A DNA stretch of 64,000 bases from Collinsella aerofaciens (GCF_015561195.1 NZ_JADMSU010000003.1:171595-235594), one strand, 5' to 3'. Positions 48,589 through 57,746 are shown, counted from the first letter of the stretch. The notes: a model not told the origin generated them from the sequence alone. Program-made: numbers and translations.

Positions 48589-49491
48589 ATGACCCTCCAG
48601 CAGCTTCGTTTTCTGATCGCCGTGGCAGAGTCCGGCTCAATCAACGCCGCAGCTCAGCGCCTCTATACCGCTCAGTCCAACATCTCAAACGCCGTCAAAA
48701 GCCTAGAACAAGAGCTCCATCTGGAGATCTTTACGCGCTCCAGCCGCGGCGTCACGCTCACCAACGACGGCACCGAGCTTTTGGGCTATGCGCGCCAGGT
48801 CGTAGAGCAGGCCGACATGCTCGAGGCACGCTACGAGGACGGTGGCACCCCGCAAGCCCGCCTCGCCATTTCCGCCCAGCACTACGCCTTTTCGGTCGAG
48901 GCCTTTGTCAACGTAGTCGAGCGCTGCCGCGACAGCAAGTTCGAGTTCATCATGCGCGAGACCACCACATCGCAGATCATCGATGACGTCCGTGCGTTTC
49001 GCAGCGATATCGGCATTCTGTATCTGGATGACTTTAACGCCCGCGTTCTGCAGAAGGCCTTCGCCGATGCCCGCGCAAGCTTCCATCCCCTATTCGACGC
49101 GACGGTCCACGTCTTCGTTAGCGAGCGCCACCCGCTCGCACGCCGCCCGCAACTGTCCCTTGCCGACCTCACACCCTATACGCGCTACAGCTTTGAGCAG
49201 GGAACCTCAAACTCCTTCTATTACGCCGAGGAACCTTTTAGCTATATCCCTTGCGACCGCAACATACGAATCTCGGACCGCGGAACACTTACTAACTTAC
49301 TTATCACGTCGAACGGTTACACCCTGTCGACCGGTGTCCTCTCCAATGAAATGCAATGGGGCATGGCATCGATCCCGCTAGCAGACGCCCCAACGATGCG
49401 CGTTGGCTACATCATGCACGACGAGCGCAAGCCCTCTCTCCTCTTGCAGCAATACCTCGACGAGCTCAACCGCATCATCCATGCCAACTAA
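48589..49491 (+). CDS. LysR-family transcriptional regulator
   Basis: A 300-residue LTTR with the N-terminal HTH (TLQQLRFLIAVAESGSINAAAQRLYTAQSNISNAVKSLEQELH, i.e. about 2-44) and a C-terminal effector domain of the periplasmic-binding-protein type. Divergent from metY across a 275-bp region, the classic arrangement for LysR control of sulphur-amino-acid genes (compare CysB, CmbR, YtlI). The inducer is likely a sulphur metabolite such as O-acetylserine or O-acetylhomoserine; that is inference. Confidence 0.9.
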   Translation: MTLQQLRFLIAVAESGSINAAAQRLYTAQSNISNAVKSLEQELHLEIFTRSSRGVTLTNDGTELLGYARQVVEQADMLEARYEDGGTPQARLAISAQHYAFSVEAFVNVVERCRDSKFEFIMRETTTSQIIDDVRAFRSDIGILYLDDFNARVLQKAFADARASFHPLFDATVHVFVSERHPLARRPQLSLADLTPYTRYSFEQGTSNSFYYAEEPFSYIPCDRNIRISDRGTLTNLLITSNGYTLSTGVLSNEMQWGMASIPLADAPTMRVGYIMHDERKPSLLLQQYLDELNRIIHAN

Positions 49492-49590
49492 CAGTCGGAA
49501 GACGGGGTAGAAATCGTAGATTGCTGGCCCCCGGCGGGCATGGCGCTACAATGGTCACTCACGTGAAATGCACTCAACGAAAGGAAGCCC

Positions 49591-50076
49591 GTGAAGGTCA
49601 TCATCTACACCGACGGCTCGGCCCGATCAAATCCGGGACGCGGCGGCTACGGCGCCGTGCTCAAATACACCAACCCCGCCGGCAAGACCTTCACCTCCGA
49701 GCTTTCGCGCGGCTACGCCAAGACCACCAACAACCGCATGGAACTCATGGCGGTCATCGTGGCGCTCGAGGCGCTCAACCGCCCTTGCGAGGTCGAAGTC
49801 CATTCCGATTCGCAGTACGTCGTCAACGCCTTTAACAAGCACTGGATCGACGGCTGGAAAAAGCGCGGATGGAAAACCGCCAACAAGCAACCCGTCAAGA
49901 ACCGCGACCTGTGGGAGCGCCTACTCACCGCCAAAAGCAAGCACAAGGTTGAGTTCATCTGGGTTAAGGGTCACGCCGGTCACGAGCTCAACGAGCGCTG
50001 CGATGAGCTCGCCACCACGGCGGCCGACGGCAGCAACCTCGATATCGACGCCGGCTTTAACGAGAGCGACCTGTAA
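49591..50076 (+). CDS. rnhA: Ribonuclease HI
   Basis: RNase H fold of 161 residues cleaving RNA in RNA-DNA hybrids. Catalytic carboxylates: Asp in [12 protein letters not shown] (about 7), Glu in [15 protein letters not shown] (about 51), Asp in [12 protein letters not shown] (about 72) and Asp in [13 protein letters not shown] (about 137). Contains the basic-protrusion segment [18 protein letters not shown] 49591 has AAGGAAG upstream. Confidence 0.94.
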   Translation: MKVIIYTDGSARSNPGRGGYGAVLKYTNPAGKTFTSELSRGYAKTTNNRMELMAVIVALEALNRPCEVEVHSDSQYVVNAFNKHWIDGWKKRGWKTANKQPVKNRDLWERLLTAKSKHKVEFIWVKGHAGHELNERCDELATTAADGSNLDIDAGFNESDL

Positions 50077-50149
50077 TAGCGTTTTCGCGCAGCTTTATAT
50101 CCCCACGCGCTACACTCATCCTGTAGACCAAACAACGCAAGGGGGACGT

Positions 50150-51256
50150 ATGCTGCGCATCGCGACCATCGGCACATCCATGATCACCGACGACTTTATC
50201 CAAGTCGTCAACGCCAACGACCAAGCCGCGTTTGTGGGCACGCTTTCACGCGATGCCAATCGCGGTGCCGCCTTTACCGCCGAGCGCGGTGGCGAGCGAA
50301 ACTTTACTTCACTCGATGAGCTCGCGGCAGCCGCCGACGTCGACGCCGTCTATATCGGCAGCCCTAACGCACTTCATTACGAGCAGGCCCTTGCCTGCAT
50401 CGCCGGTGGCAAGCACGTCATCGTCGAGAAGCCCTTCTGCGCCACCGAAGCGCAGGCGCTGGAAGTCTTCCGCGCTGCCGAGGCAGCAGGTGTCGTGGCC
50501 CTCGAGGCCATGCGTCCCCTCCACGACCCCGCCTTCCACGCCATCGAGGACGCCCTGGGCGAGATCGCCCCCATCCGCCGCGCCTCATTGCGCTTTGGCA
50601 AATATTCCTCGCGCTACAACGAGATTCTCGCGGGACGCGCCACCAATATCTTCGATTGCAATATGGCATCGGGTTCCCTCATGGACATTGGCGTCTACAC
50701 CGTCGAGCCCATGGTCGAGATTTTCGGCATGCCCTCAGGCCTTACGAGCATGGCTACTCTGCTCGACCCCGCCACGCGACAGCTCACGCACGGCCCCATC
50801 GACGGCTGCGGTTCCATCCTCGCCAGCTACGGCGGTGGCCGTATCTCCGTCGAGCTCGCGCACTCCAAAATAACGAATGACCTGCTGCCCTCGCAGATCG
50901 AAGGCGAGCGTGGCACCATCCAGATCGACCATCTGTCCACGCCCCGCAACGTCCGCATCGACTATCGCGGCGATGTCGTACGCGGCTCGGCGACCGAGGC
51001 ACCGCGCGAACAGGGCGACAACGGCCGCGTGCTCGACCTGCCCAAATCGAGCAACACTATGGAATACGAACTCACAGACTTTATCACCGCCATCGGCGGC
51101 ATCGATAACGTTAAGGAAGAGATTTGGGAGACCCCGGCGGGACGTCACGAACTTGGTCACTACCGCGATGTCACGCTCGTCTCATTGCGCATCATGGATG
51201 CCGTGCGCCAGCAGGCCGGCATTACCTTCCCGTCCGACGCAGGCAAGCAGGCCTAA
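50150..51256 (+). CDS. Gfo/Idh/MocA family oxidoreductase
   Basis: A 368-residue NAD(P)-dependent oxidoreductase. IATIGTSMITDDFIQ at the N-terminus, DVDAVYIGSPNALHYEQALACI and VEKPFCATEAQALEV (EKP motif), then the beta-sheet domain with SGSLMDIGVYTVEPMVEIFG. GTS in place of GxG in the nucleotide loop is common in this family's MviM branch. Substrate unknown. ATG 50150 has GGGGGA. It is followed by acylphosphatase with 2 bp between, suggesting co-transcription. Confidence 0.88.
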   Translation: MLRIATIGTSMITDDFIQVVNANDQAAFVGTLSRDANRGAAFTAERGGERNFTSLDELAAAADVDAVYIGSPNALHYEQALACIAGGKHVIVEKPFCATEAQALEVFRAAEAAGVVALEAMRPLHDPAFHAIEDALGEIAPIRRASLRFGKYSSRYNEILAGRATNIFDCNMASGSLMDIGVYTVEPMVEIFGMPSGLTSMATLLDPATRQLTHGPIDGCGSILASYGGGRISVELAHSKITNDLLPSQIEGERGTIQIDHLSTPRNVRIDYRGDVVRGSATEAPREQGDNGRVLDLPKSSNTMEYELTDFITAIGGIDNVKEEIWETPAGRHELGHYRDVTLVSLRIMDAVRQQAGITFPSDAGKQA

Positions 51257-51258
51257 CG

Positions 51259-51669
51259 ATGGGCTTCTTCGATGCGTTCTTCTCCAGCGTCACTGGCGGC
51301 AGTCGAGAGCCTCAAAAACCATCAAACATTGAGCTCGAGTTGCGCCGCAGGCTTACTGTGCTCGCAAGCGACGAGGCCACTCAAGACACTCCCCTGCGCT
51401 ATTTCCTGCGCTGGGCGGGGCAAGTCCAGGGCGTTGGTTTTCGCTTTACCAACACCAACCTCGCGCAGGCACGCGCACTCACCGGCTGGGTGCGCAACAT
51501 GGAAGACGGCTCGGTCGAGATGGAGATACAGGGAGCTCCGGCAAACATCCTATCTCATCTCGAGGCGCTTCATGCCTCCTACGAGCGCATGGGAACGCGT
51601 TTTCGCCTCGTAGAAGCCCAGGCCCAAGCCCCACTTGCCAATGAAGACAGTTTCATTCCTCGTTATTAG
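51259..51669 (+). CDS. acyP: Acylphosphatase with N-terminal extension
   Basis: A 136-residue protein. The acylphosphatase domain occupies about 46-130: RYFLRWAGQVQGVGFRFTNTNLAQ supplies the catalytic Arg (GFRF) and GWVRNMEDGSVEMEIQG the catalytic Asn (RN). The first about 40 residues (MGFFDAFFSSVTGGSREPQ...) extend beyond the usual 90-residue enzyme and are of unknown role. It hydrolyses acyl phosphates such as acetyl-phosphate or carbamoyl-phosphate. Two bp after the upstream oxidoreductase gene. Confidence 0.88.
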   Translation: MGFFDAFFSSVTGGSREPQKPSNIELELRRRLTVLASDEATQDTPLRYFLRWAGQVQGVGFRFTNTNLAQARALTGWVRNMEDGSVEMEIQGAPANILSHLEALHASYERMGTRFRLVEAQAQAPLANEDSFIPRY

Positions 51670-51730
51670 TATTGTGTGCTAAATACGGTATCATTTACCT
51701 ACGACCGTTGATAGAAAAGAGGCGAGGCGC

Positions 51731-52111
51731 ATGGCGGTGCAAAGAAGGAATACCAAGCAGCGAAAGCTGGTTCTTGACGCCGTGCGCCAAAGCTACAACC
51801 ATCCCACCGCCGACGAAATCTACAACGTCGTGCGCGCGCAGGATGACAAAATCAGCCGCGGTACGGTCTACCGCAACCTCAATCTCTTGGCCGACGCCGG
51901 CGAGATTCTCTCCATCAAGACGCCGGGCGGAAGTCGTTTCGATCGCACCATCGAGCCGCACGCACATATCATCTGCACCTCGTGCAGCCGCGTCATCGAC
52001 GTACCGCTCCCCTTCGATGCCCAGCTCGACGCCAAGGCGTCCGAGCAAATCGGTTGGAGCGTCATCTCGCACTACACCATCTTCGAGGGTCTCTGCCCCG
52101 ACTGCCGGTAG
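51731..52111 (+). CDS. Fur-family transcriptional regulator (PerR/Zur-like)
   Basis: A 126-residue metal-dependent repressor. N-terminal winged helix with KLVLDAVRQSYNHPTADEIYNVVR and GTVYRNLNLLADAGEI, and a C-terminal dimerisation domain with the structural zinc Cys pairs CTSCSR (about 80-83) and CPDCR at the end. The His-rich Fur regulatory motif HHDH is replaced by EPHAHIIC. Metal or peroxide specificity (Fur, PerR or Zur) cannot be decided by eye. Separate from the acylphosphatase by 61 bp. Confidence 0.9.
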   Translation: MAVQRRNTKQRKLVLDAVRQSYNHPTADEIYNVVRAQDDKISRGTVYRNLNLLADAGEILSIKTPGGSRFDRTIEPHAHIICTSCSRVIDVPLPFDAQLDAKASEQIGWSVISHYTIFEGLCPDCR

Positions 52112-52126
52112 ATGTTTGGGACATGT

Positions 52127-52924
52127 CTACTCAGCAAGTAGACGACGCAGCTCTTCTTCGACCGTGCGCACGTAGCGGACACGGTCATTGACACCGCGCA
52201 TGCTGGGATTGCAGCTCTCCATCAGATAGGGATGGCCCACCACGTTGAGCATGTCGCGATCGTTTTCGTTATCTCCAAACGCCATCATTTCGTCAGGCGA
52301 GATCCCCAGTGCACGGCCATAATCGGCAAGCGCGGACCCCTTGCCCGAACCGAAACCGATAAAGTCCGTCCATTCGGTTCCCGACGTCATCACGTCAACA
52401 CGGTCGCCAAAGAGGCACTCAAAATACTCCAGCGCCGCCGGCTGCTCCGCCTCGGGCGTCTGGAAGGCAATCTTAATGACATTCTCGTCAATGTCTTCGG
52501 GACGGTCGACTACCGCCACATCACAATGGACCTCATAACGCAGGTGGTCAACAAACGCATCGTTGCCGCTCATGGTGTAGAGGTGTCCCTCGCACGAAAG
52601 GGTCACGTCGGCATGGGGGTACGCAACCACGGCATTCGCGATATCCATGGCCAGGCCACGCTCCATAGAACGCTTGACCACGGCACGCCTCTCGCTCATG
52701 ACCAGGGCTCCGTTTTCGCATACATAGGCGAGTTCATCGGCCACCGGGGCAAACAGGTAGCGCAGGCTCGCGTATTGGCGACCGCTCGCCGGCATAAACA
52801 CGATACCGCGACGATGCAGCTCATCGATAAGCTCAAAGGCCTCGGAACGCGGCTCGCGCTCCCCCGGATGCAGCAACGTGCCGTCCAAATCGCATGCAAT
52901 CAGCTTGATTCCCTCAAGACCCAT
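52127..52924 (-). CDS. Cof-type HAD-IIB phosphatase
   Basis: A 265-residue HAD-IIB hydrolase with motif I LIACDLDGTLLHPG, motif II MPASGRQYASL, the C2 cap (about 85-185) and motif III/IV GSGKGSALADYGRALGI and MAFGDNENDRDMLNVVG. Probable sugar-phosphate or flavin/phosphopyridoxal phosphatase; substrate not fixed. Convergent with the Fur-family gene (15 bp). A hairpin precedes its SD. Confidence 0.88.
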   Translation of the reverse strand: MGLEGIKLIACDLDGTLLHPGEREPRSEAFELIDELHRRGIVFMPASGRQYASLRYLFAPVADELAYVCENGALVMSERRAVVKRSMERGLAMDIANAVVAYPHADVTLSCEGHLYTMSGNDAFVDHLRYEVHCDVAVVDRPEDIDENVIKIAFQTPEAEQPAALEYFECLFGDRVDVMTSGTEWTDFIGFGSGKGSALADYGRALGISPDEMMAFGDNENDRDMLNVVGHPYLMESCNPSMRGVNDRVRYVRTVEEELRRLLAE

Positions 52925-52952
52925 ATGCTTCCCCCAAAGCCTCCTATCAACA

Positions 52953-52996
52953 GCAAGACGGACCTTGATCGGTCACCCCTCAAAGCCCGTCTTGCG
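52953..52996 (-). promoter_or_regulatory. Hairpin between ureE-like gene and the HAD SD
   Basis: Minus-strand GCAAGACGG / CCGTCTTGC (9 bp) with a 24-nt loop and no T-run; ends about 15 nt before AGGAGG of the phosphatase gene. Confidence 0.45.
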
Positions 52997-53007
52997 CATA
53001 CGCGCGC

Positions 53008-53586
53008 TTAGTCGCGCGTCTTTTTAACGATGGTAAAGTCCGGAGCCATGCTCACGACAACATCGGCCGCGCTCGACGCAAAGCGTCGACCCGCATCGAG
53101 CTCGTGCGAAACAATCGAGATTCGAGCTCCCTCGACACCGCGAAGCATACGGCCCAAAACCGGCTGCACCGGCGTATACATGCGCACGGTATGCTCATCC
53201 GAGTCACCCCGGAAGAGCGGCGCATGCATGTTGCCGATCTCCCAGCACGCATGCGCGAGCGCAATCGGATCCATGCGGTCGACTTCGACCAAATAAACCT
53301 CGGCGCTGCGCAGGCGCACGACAACCGCCACGGGCACCATGCCCGAACGGTCAATGGCGAGCACGTCGCCATCGGCAAGACGACCGCCGTCGGCAGTATC
53401 CAACCGAACATCGATCGTGCGCCCCAGCTCCGTCACGCCCACAAACGCGCATGCATCAGCCTGGTCCCAATCGAGCAACAGCTCGTCAACTTCAAAGACA
53501 CCGCCCAGCTCCCGGCGAAGCAGGAGTTCATAGGACGGATCGTTGAGATTTCCCAAGCATGTCGTCGAAACCAAGCGTTCAGGCAT
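53008..53586 (-). CDS. UreE-like nickel metallochaperone homologue
   Basis: A 192-residue protein with similarity to urease accessory protein UreE: an N-terminal beta domain with TIDVRLDTADGGRLADGDVLAIDRSG and the C-terminal nickel-binding ferredoxin-like domain with LAHACWEIGNMHAPLFRGD, matching the UreE pattern ARAxYHLGNRHVPxQ, including the metal-binding His in NMH. No urease genes occur in the window and the His-rich tail of classical UreE is absent (ends KKTRD). It may serve another nickel enzyme, such as a hydrogenase. Three bases downstream of a SlyD-type FKBP, in the same operon. Confidence 0.7.
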   Translation of the reverse strand: MPERLVSTTCLGNLNDPSYELLLRRELGGVFEVDELLLDWDQADACAFVGVTELGRTIDVRLDTADGGRLADGDVLAIDRSGMVPVAVVVRLRSAEVYLVEVDRMDPIALAHACWEIGNMHAPLFRGDSDEHTVRMYTPVQPVLGRMLRGVEGARISIVSHELDAGRRFASSAADVVVSMAPDFTIVKKTRD

Positions 53587-53589
53587 ACT

Positions 53590-54018
53590 CTAGCCCTCGA
53601 CCTCGACGAGCTCGATATCAAAGTTGAGGTCCTTGCCGGCCAGCTCGTGGTTGGCGTCGAGCGTCACGGCCTCGGGCGTTACGTCGATGACCACGGCGGG
53701 GACGGGCATACCGCTCGGCGTGGACAGGAAGAGCTTCATGCCCTTCTCGATCTGCTCGATATTGGGAACCTGCTCGGCCGGGAAGGTCAGGACCATCTCG
53801 GGGTTGTGCTCGCCGTAGGCATCGGCAGCCGGGATGTGCACAGTCTTCTTCTCGCCCACCTGCATGTCGACCACGGCGGCGTCGAAGCCCTTGATCATCT
53901 GACCGGCGCCGCAGGTGAACTCCAGCGGCTCGCCGCGATCGTAGGAGCTGTCGAACTGCGTGCCGTCGTCGAGCGTGCCGCGATAATGGGTCTTGACCTT
54001 CTTGCCCTGGTTGGACAT
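53590..54018 (-). CDS. FKBP-type peptidyl-prolyl isomerase, SlyD-like
   Basis: A 142-residue SlyD-like FKBP. VKTHYRGTLDDGTQFDSSYDRGEPLEFTCGAGQMIKGFDAAVV is the PPIase core, interrupted by the IF (chaperone) domain about 68-120 (YGEHNPEMVLTFPAEQVP), and LNFDIELVEVE closes the fold. E. coli SlyD has a metal-binding His/Cys tail that is missing here. With the UreE-like gene next to it, a nickel-delivery role is plausible but inferred; it could simply be a folding factor. ATG 54018 with GGAGG. Confidence 0.9.
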   Translation of the reverse strand: MSNQGKKVKTHYRGTLDDGTQFDSSYDRGEPLEFTCGAGQMIKGFDAAVVDMQVGEKKTVHIPAADAYGEHNPEMVLTFPAEQVPNIEQIEKGMKLFLSTPSGMPVPAVVIDVTPEAVTLDANHELAGKDLNFDIELVEVEG

Positions 54019-54138
54019 GGTAACCTCCGTAATAAGGGCGGCGCACAACACGGGCCGCCATGAACATATGGCGCTAACTATACCCTAGTCATACAATTCA
54101 AGGACAGTTTGCAAAGAAACGCTGCAACCGGAGGAATC

Positions 54139-55152
54139 ATGGCATATCCCGTATTTGACCTACACTGCGACACCGCCGACCGCATCGGCTGGGCCACGCT
54201 CGATCTCGACCTGCGCTTTACCGCCGGCACCGACGGGTATTTCCCCGGCGACGAGACACATCCGCAAGATTTCGACCTCATCGAGGGCAACGCCTGCGCC
54301 ATCTCGCTCGCAAAGATCGGCAACACGCCGTGGGCACAGTGCTTCGCCACGTTTGTCCCCGACGAGATTCCCACCGCCCACGCCGCGCGCTTCCAGGCGC
54401 AGATCATGGCGCATATGAGCGGCCAGGCAATGCTCAACCACGACCACATGGTCAATGTACGCAGCGCCGCCGACATTCGCCCTGCGCTCAAAGACGGCAA
54501 GGTTGCCTGCATCCACACCATCGAAAACGCCACGTTCTTTGCCGAGGACCCCGCGCTGATCGAGGTGCTCAAGAGCCTGGGCGTGCTTATGTCCTCACTC
54601 AGCTGGAACGCGCAGGGACCGCTCGCGAGCGGTCACGACACCCACGCCGGCCTTACCGCCGCCGGCATCGAGGCACTTACGCAGATGGAGCACGCCGGCA
54701 TGGTACTCGACGTCTCCCACCTCAACGACGAGTGCTTTGACGAGGTTGTCGCCCACGCCACGCGCCCCTTCGTCGCCAGTCACTCCAACTCCCGTGCGGT
54801 TTGCGGCGTCAAGCGCAACCTCACTGACGACCAGTTCCGCACCATTCGCGACATGGGTGGCATCGTCGGCCTCAACTACTGCAGCGAGTTCCTTTCCAAC
54901 GACGCAACCGACAAAACCGCCGCAGACGTCACCTTCGACCAGCTAGCGGCACATATCGAACACTGGCTTGACCTGGGTGGCGAGGACGTCATCGCGCTCG
55001 GCGGCGACTGGGACGGCGCCACGGTGCCCGCTTTCCTCTCCGATGCCAGCAAGATGCCCGAGTTCCAGAACATGCTCTCCAAGCACTTTGGCAAGACCGT
55101 GATGCAAAAGCTCTGCAGCGACAACGCGCTTGCCTTCTTTGAGCGTTATTAA
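54139..55152 (+). CDS. Membrane dipeptidase (peptidase family M19)
   Basis: Zinc dipeptidase of 337 residues, renal-dipeptidase family. Metal ligands: VFDLHCDTAD (His/Asp about 8-10), the bridging Glu in CIHTIENATF (about 121), the His in LDVSHLNDECFD (about 197) and VASHSNSRAV (about 218). It acts on dipeptides, some with D-residues, from murein or peptide uptake. No signal peptide, so cytoplasmic. ATG 54139 with GGAGGA chosen over 54109. Confidence 0.92.
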   Translation: MAYPVFDLHCDTADRIGWATLDLDLRFTAGTDGYFPGDETHPQDFDLIEGNACAISLAKIGNTPWAQCFATFVPDEIPTAHAARFQAQIMAHMSGQAMLNHDHMVNVRSAADIRPALKDGKVACIHTIENATFFAEDPALIEVLKSLGVLMSSLSWNAQGPLASGHDTHAGLTAAGIEALTQMEHAGMVLDVSHLNDECFDEVVAHATRPFVASHSNSRAVCGVKRNLTDDQFRTIRDMGGIVGLNYCSEFLSNDATDKTAADVTFDQLAAHIEHWLDLGGEDVIALGGDWDGATVPAFLSDASKMPEFQNMLSKHFGKTVMQKLCSDNALAFFERY

Positions 55153-55226
55153 TTTCACATCCCTTGAGCGGGCCGGCATGCCGAATGGTCGACATGCCGG
55201 CCCGTCCCCAATCTGAAGGACCGCTT

Positions 55227-56003
55227 TTGACGCAGCAATTTACGATTTCCGTATCCCGACCGGATGGCACATCCATCCCCGTCGTCGTTACTAAAAAGCG
55301 CGTCAAGAACTTTAACCTACGTGTCACATCGAGCGGTGAGGTCCACGCCAGCGCGCCGCTCGGCGCCAGCCGCGAGCGTATCGAAGCGTTTGTGAAGCGC
55401 AACAACGCCTGGATTATCAGCCGACTTGCCCAGCGCGGGCAACGTCAGGCGACGGCGCGAGAGTCGCTCAGTCCCTCGACCATCATTGCACTTTGGGGCA
55501 AGCCCATCACGGTACAGGACGCACTCGATCACAACTTTGCATCGCCCGCACGGCGGCCCAAGCAGGCCACCTTCGCAAGTTTTATGGGTATCGACGAATC
55601 GGACGAAGGCCCGCAGGCCAAGCGGCGCGCAATCCTCGACGGCCTAACGTCCGACGAGCTCCAAGCCCACATCGACCAGCTCTATACGTCCGAGGCCACC
55701 GCAGCGCTACGCGACATCGTGCACGCGTACGAAATCGCAATGGGCGTCACCGTGGCCCGCATCTCCGTGCGCAGCATGAAAACGCGCTGGGGATCATGCA
55801 CGCCCAAATCCGGCGCCATTCGCATCGCGCGCGAGCTCGCCGCCTACCCCGTCGAATGCCTCGACATGGTTGTCGCCCACGAGCTCGTCCACTTGCTCGA
55901 GCCAAGCCACAACCAGCGGTTTCACGCCCTGCTTGACACGTACTGCCCTAACAATAGAGCTCTGTCGCAGCGGCTCAAGCAGCCACCCATAGAGTCGTAT
56001 TAG
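55227..56003 (+). CDS. YgjP-like metallopeptidase domain protein (DUF45)
   Basis: A 258-residue cytoplasmic protein of the YgjP/DUF45 family. The zinc site HELVHLLEPSHNQRFH (about 218-233) has HExxH plus the distal His; SMKTRWGSCTPKSGAIRIARELAAYP is the conserved family segment preceding it. An N-terminal beta-hairpin domain (VSRPDGTSIPVVVTKKRVKNFNLRV) and a helical linker precede the catalytic part. The substrate is unknown. TTG 55227 is chosen because GAAGGA is about 6 nt upstream and no ATG or GTG lies nearby in frame with an SD. Confidence 0.85.
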   Translation: MTQQFTISVSRPDGTSIPVVVTKKRVKNFNLRVTSSGEVHASAPLGASRERIEAFVKRNNAWIISRLAQRGQRQATARESLSPSTIIALWGKPITVQDALDHNFASPARRPKQATFASFMGIDESDEGPQAKRRAILDGLTSDELQAHIDQLYTSEATAALRDIVHAYEIAMGVTVARISVRSMKTRWGSCTPKSGAIRIARELAAYPVECLDMVVAHELVHLLEPSHNQRFHALLDTYCPNNRALSQRLKQPPIESY

Positions 56004-56009
56004 AACCGG

Positions 56010-56495
56010 TTAGCGCACACGCTCGATCTCGACGCCGCAGCTTGCCAGAGGCAGGCCAACAGGAGCCCACGGCTTATCGAGCTTTATGCGCACACCAAGC
56101 AGCGAGGGATAACGGCGCAGCAGCATCTGGGCTGTCCCCTCGGCTGCCGCCTCGATGAGCTTAAACGTATGCTCGCGCAGATAGCCATCGACATCGTGGC
56201 ACACCGAGCCGTAGTCAATCGAGGCATCCAGGTTATCGTGCTCCCCCGCCGCGCGCAGGTCGGCATAGAGCACCAGAGAAACGATGAACTTCTGACCCAG
56301 CGCATTCTCCTCGGGATACACGCCATGGTTGGCAAAAACCTCAAGGCCGTCAATGACAATGCGATCGGCATGGCGCAGATCGTCATAGCTCACGTGGGGC
56401 ACCGCCGCTGCGGTGGATATTTCGCCCCTTCCACGGCGGGCGAGCTCAGCACCTTCAGTCTTGGTTGCATTCTCGGGCAGTTTCTTGTTACTCAA
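56010..56495 (-). CDS. folB: Dihydroneopterin aldolase
   Basis: A 161-residue folate enzyme with an N-terminal extension of about 40 residues before the core. ADRIVIDGLEVFANHGVYPEENALGQKFIVSLVL carries the catalytic Glu region (GVYPEE, about 60) and YLREHTFKLIEAAAEGTAQMLLRRYP with a conserved Lys/Glu follows. Converts dihydroneopterin to 6-hydroxymethyl-dihydropterin. Third gene of the folE-HD-folB operon (43 bp after the HD gene). Confidence 0.9.
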   Translation of the reverse strand: MSNKKLPENATKTEGAELARRGRGEISTAAAVPHVSYDDLRHADRIVIDGLEVFANHGVYPEENALGQKFIVSLVLYADLRAAGEHDNLDASIDYGSVCHDVDGYLREHTFKLIEAAAEGTAQMLLRRYPSLLGVRIKLDKPWAPVGLPLASCGVEIERVR

Positions 56496-56538
56496 CGCGA
56501 TCGTCTCCTTCGTTTAGAACCCCGACCGCGCAAACTAA

Positions 56539-57120
56539 CTACACGCGAATCGACAGGTTCTTTTTATCATCGCTCCAGTTGCAAGCGTTGCGCGCGGGGC
56601 ATGCAAAGCAGGCACGCGACGCTTTGTCGGCTGCATAGAGCAGACGCTCAAGCGGTTGGCTGTTCACGCGCAGCTTTCGATGGCCCAGAATGGCCGTCTT
56701 AATGGCTGCGGCATCGGCTGGCTCAAACGCCACGTCATCGGGCATGCCGCCGAGAATCGCATCAGCGACGCGTTCGCTTGCAACATCATGGGATATACCC
56801 GATTCATACTGTTCATCTTTGCCGATATCGTGAAGAAGTGCCGTGGCGTAGATGACCTCGCGGTCAAATTCGAGCTGCTCCTCGAGATTCTTGATCCACA
56901 TAATGCGAGCGACATCGAGCAGATGGTCAATACCGTGGCGGCAGAAGATGCGCCCCGATTCCAACTGTGCGATGTTGCCCAGGTGCCGCCGGAACAGCCC
57001 GTTGGCACAAATGTAATCAATGCGAGGCATGGCACCAAAGGGGGCCAGGCCCGAAGCCATAAAGCCGCGACGCGACGTCCCCTCATCGGTCTTCGATGTA
57101 AAGTCGTTGACGACCCTCAT
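56539..57120 (-). CDS. HD-domain phosphohydrolase in a folate operon
   Basis: A 193-residue HD-superfamily protein. Metal ligands: His in CRHGIDHLLDVARIM (about 61-65) and the HD doublet in YATALLHDIGKDEQYE (about 97-98). The C-terminus carries a Cys motif CFACPARNACNW that may bind a metal or cluster. Two bases separate it from folE and 43 from folB. In folate operons the missing dihydroneopterin triphosphate phosphatase step is often done by a Nudix or HD protein; this gene is a good candidate for that step, by context only. Confidence 0.85.
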   Translation of the reverse strand: MRVVNDFTSKTDEGTSRRGFMASGLAPFGAMPRIDYICANGLFRRHLGNIAQLESGRIFCRHGIDHLLDVARIMWIKNLEEQLEFDREVIYATALLHDIGKDEQYESGISHDVASERVADAILGGMPDDVAFEPADAAAIKTAILGHRKLRVNSQPLERLLYAADKASRACFACPARNACNWSDDKKNLSIRV

Positions 57121-57122
57121 GG

Positions 57123-57680
57123 TTAGCGGCCCAGCATCCTAAAGAAACGCTCCTCGAGCGCGAGATCGGTCTCAAAGACGCCGCGGCGAGCAAGCGTCAC
57201 GGTCTTGGTGCCGGGCTTTTGCACGCCACGCATCGTCATGCACATATGCTCGGCCTCCATCAACACAATCGCTCCCTGGGGAGCGAGATAATCCATGAGG
57301 GCATCGGCAACCTGTGCGCACAGTTGCTCCTGCAGCTGAAGACGGCGGGCATAAACCTCAACCGTGCGGGCGAGCTTGGAAAGCCCAGCCACCCGACCGT
57401 TAGGGATATAACCAATGGCAGCCTTGCCATAAAACGGCAGCAGATGATGTTCGCACAGCGAGTAGAACGTAATGTCGCGCTCGATAACCAAATCGTTCGA
57501 AGCGACGGCAAAGGTTTTGGACAGGTGCTCCTCGGCACTCTGGTCCATGCCGCCGGCGATCTCACCATACATACGGGCAACGCGCGCCGGGGTCTCCAGC
57601 AGGCCCTCACGAGTTGGGTCCTCGCCTATGCCCTCAAGCAACAGCTTAATGGCGGCCTCGACTTTTTCCTGATCGACCAT
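57123..57680 (-). CDS. folE: GTP cyclohydrolase I
   Basis: First enzyme of folate synthesis, GTP to dihydroneopterin triphosphate, 185 residues. [50 protein letters not shown] (zinc Cys and His in CEHH, about 76-79) and [21 protein letters not shown] (second zinc Cys about 147) are the family hallmarks. ATG 57680. Start of the operon, just upstream of the HD and folB genes. Confidence 0.95.
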   Translation of the reverse strand: MVDQEKVEAAIKLLLEGIGEDPTREGLLETPARVARMYGEIAGGMDQSAEEHLSKTFAVASNDLVIERDITFYSLCEHHLLPFYGKAAIGYIPNGRVAGLSKLARTVEVYARRLQLQEQLCAQVADALMDYLAPQGAIVLMEAEHMCMTMRGVQKPGTKTVTLARRGVFETDLALEERFFRMLGR

Positions 57681-57746
57681 CTGGGCCTCACTTTTCCGAT
57701 TTCACGTTCGCGCTATGGTACCACGCCCTCCGGCATCGACCACAAG

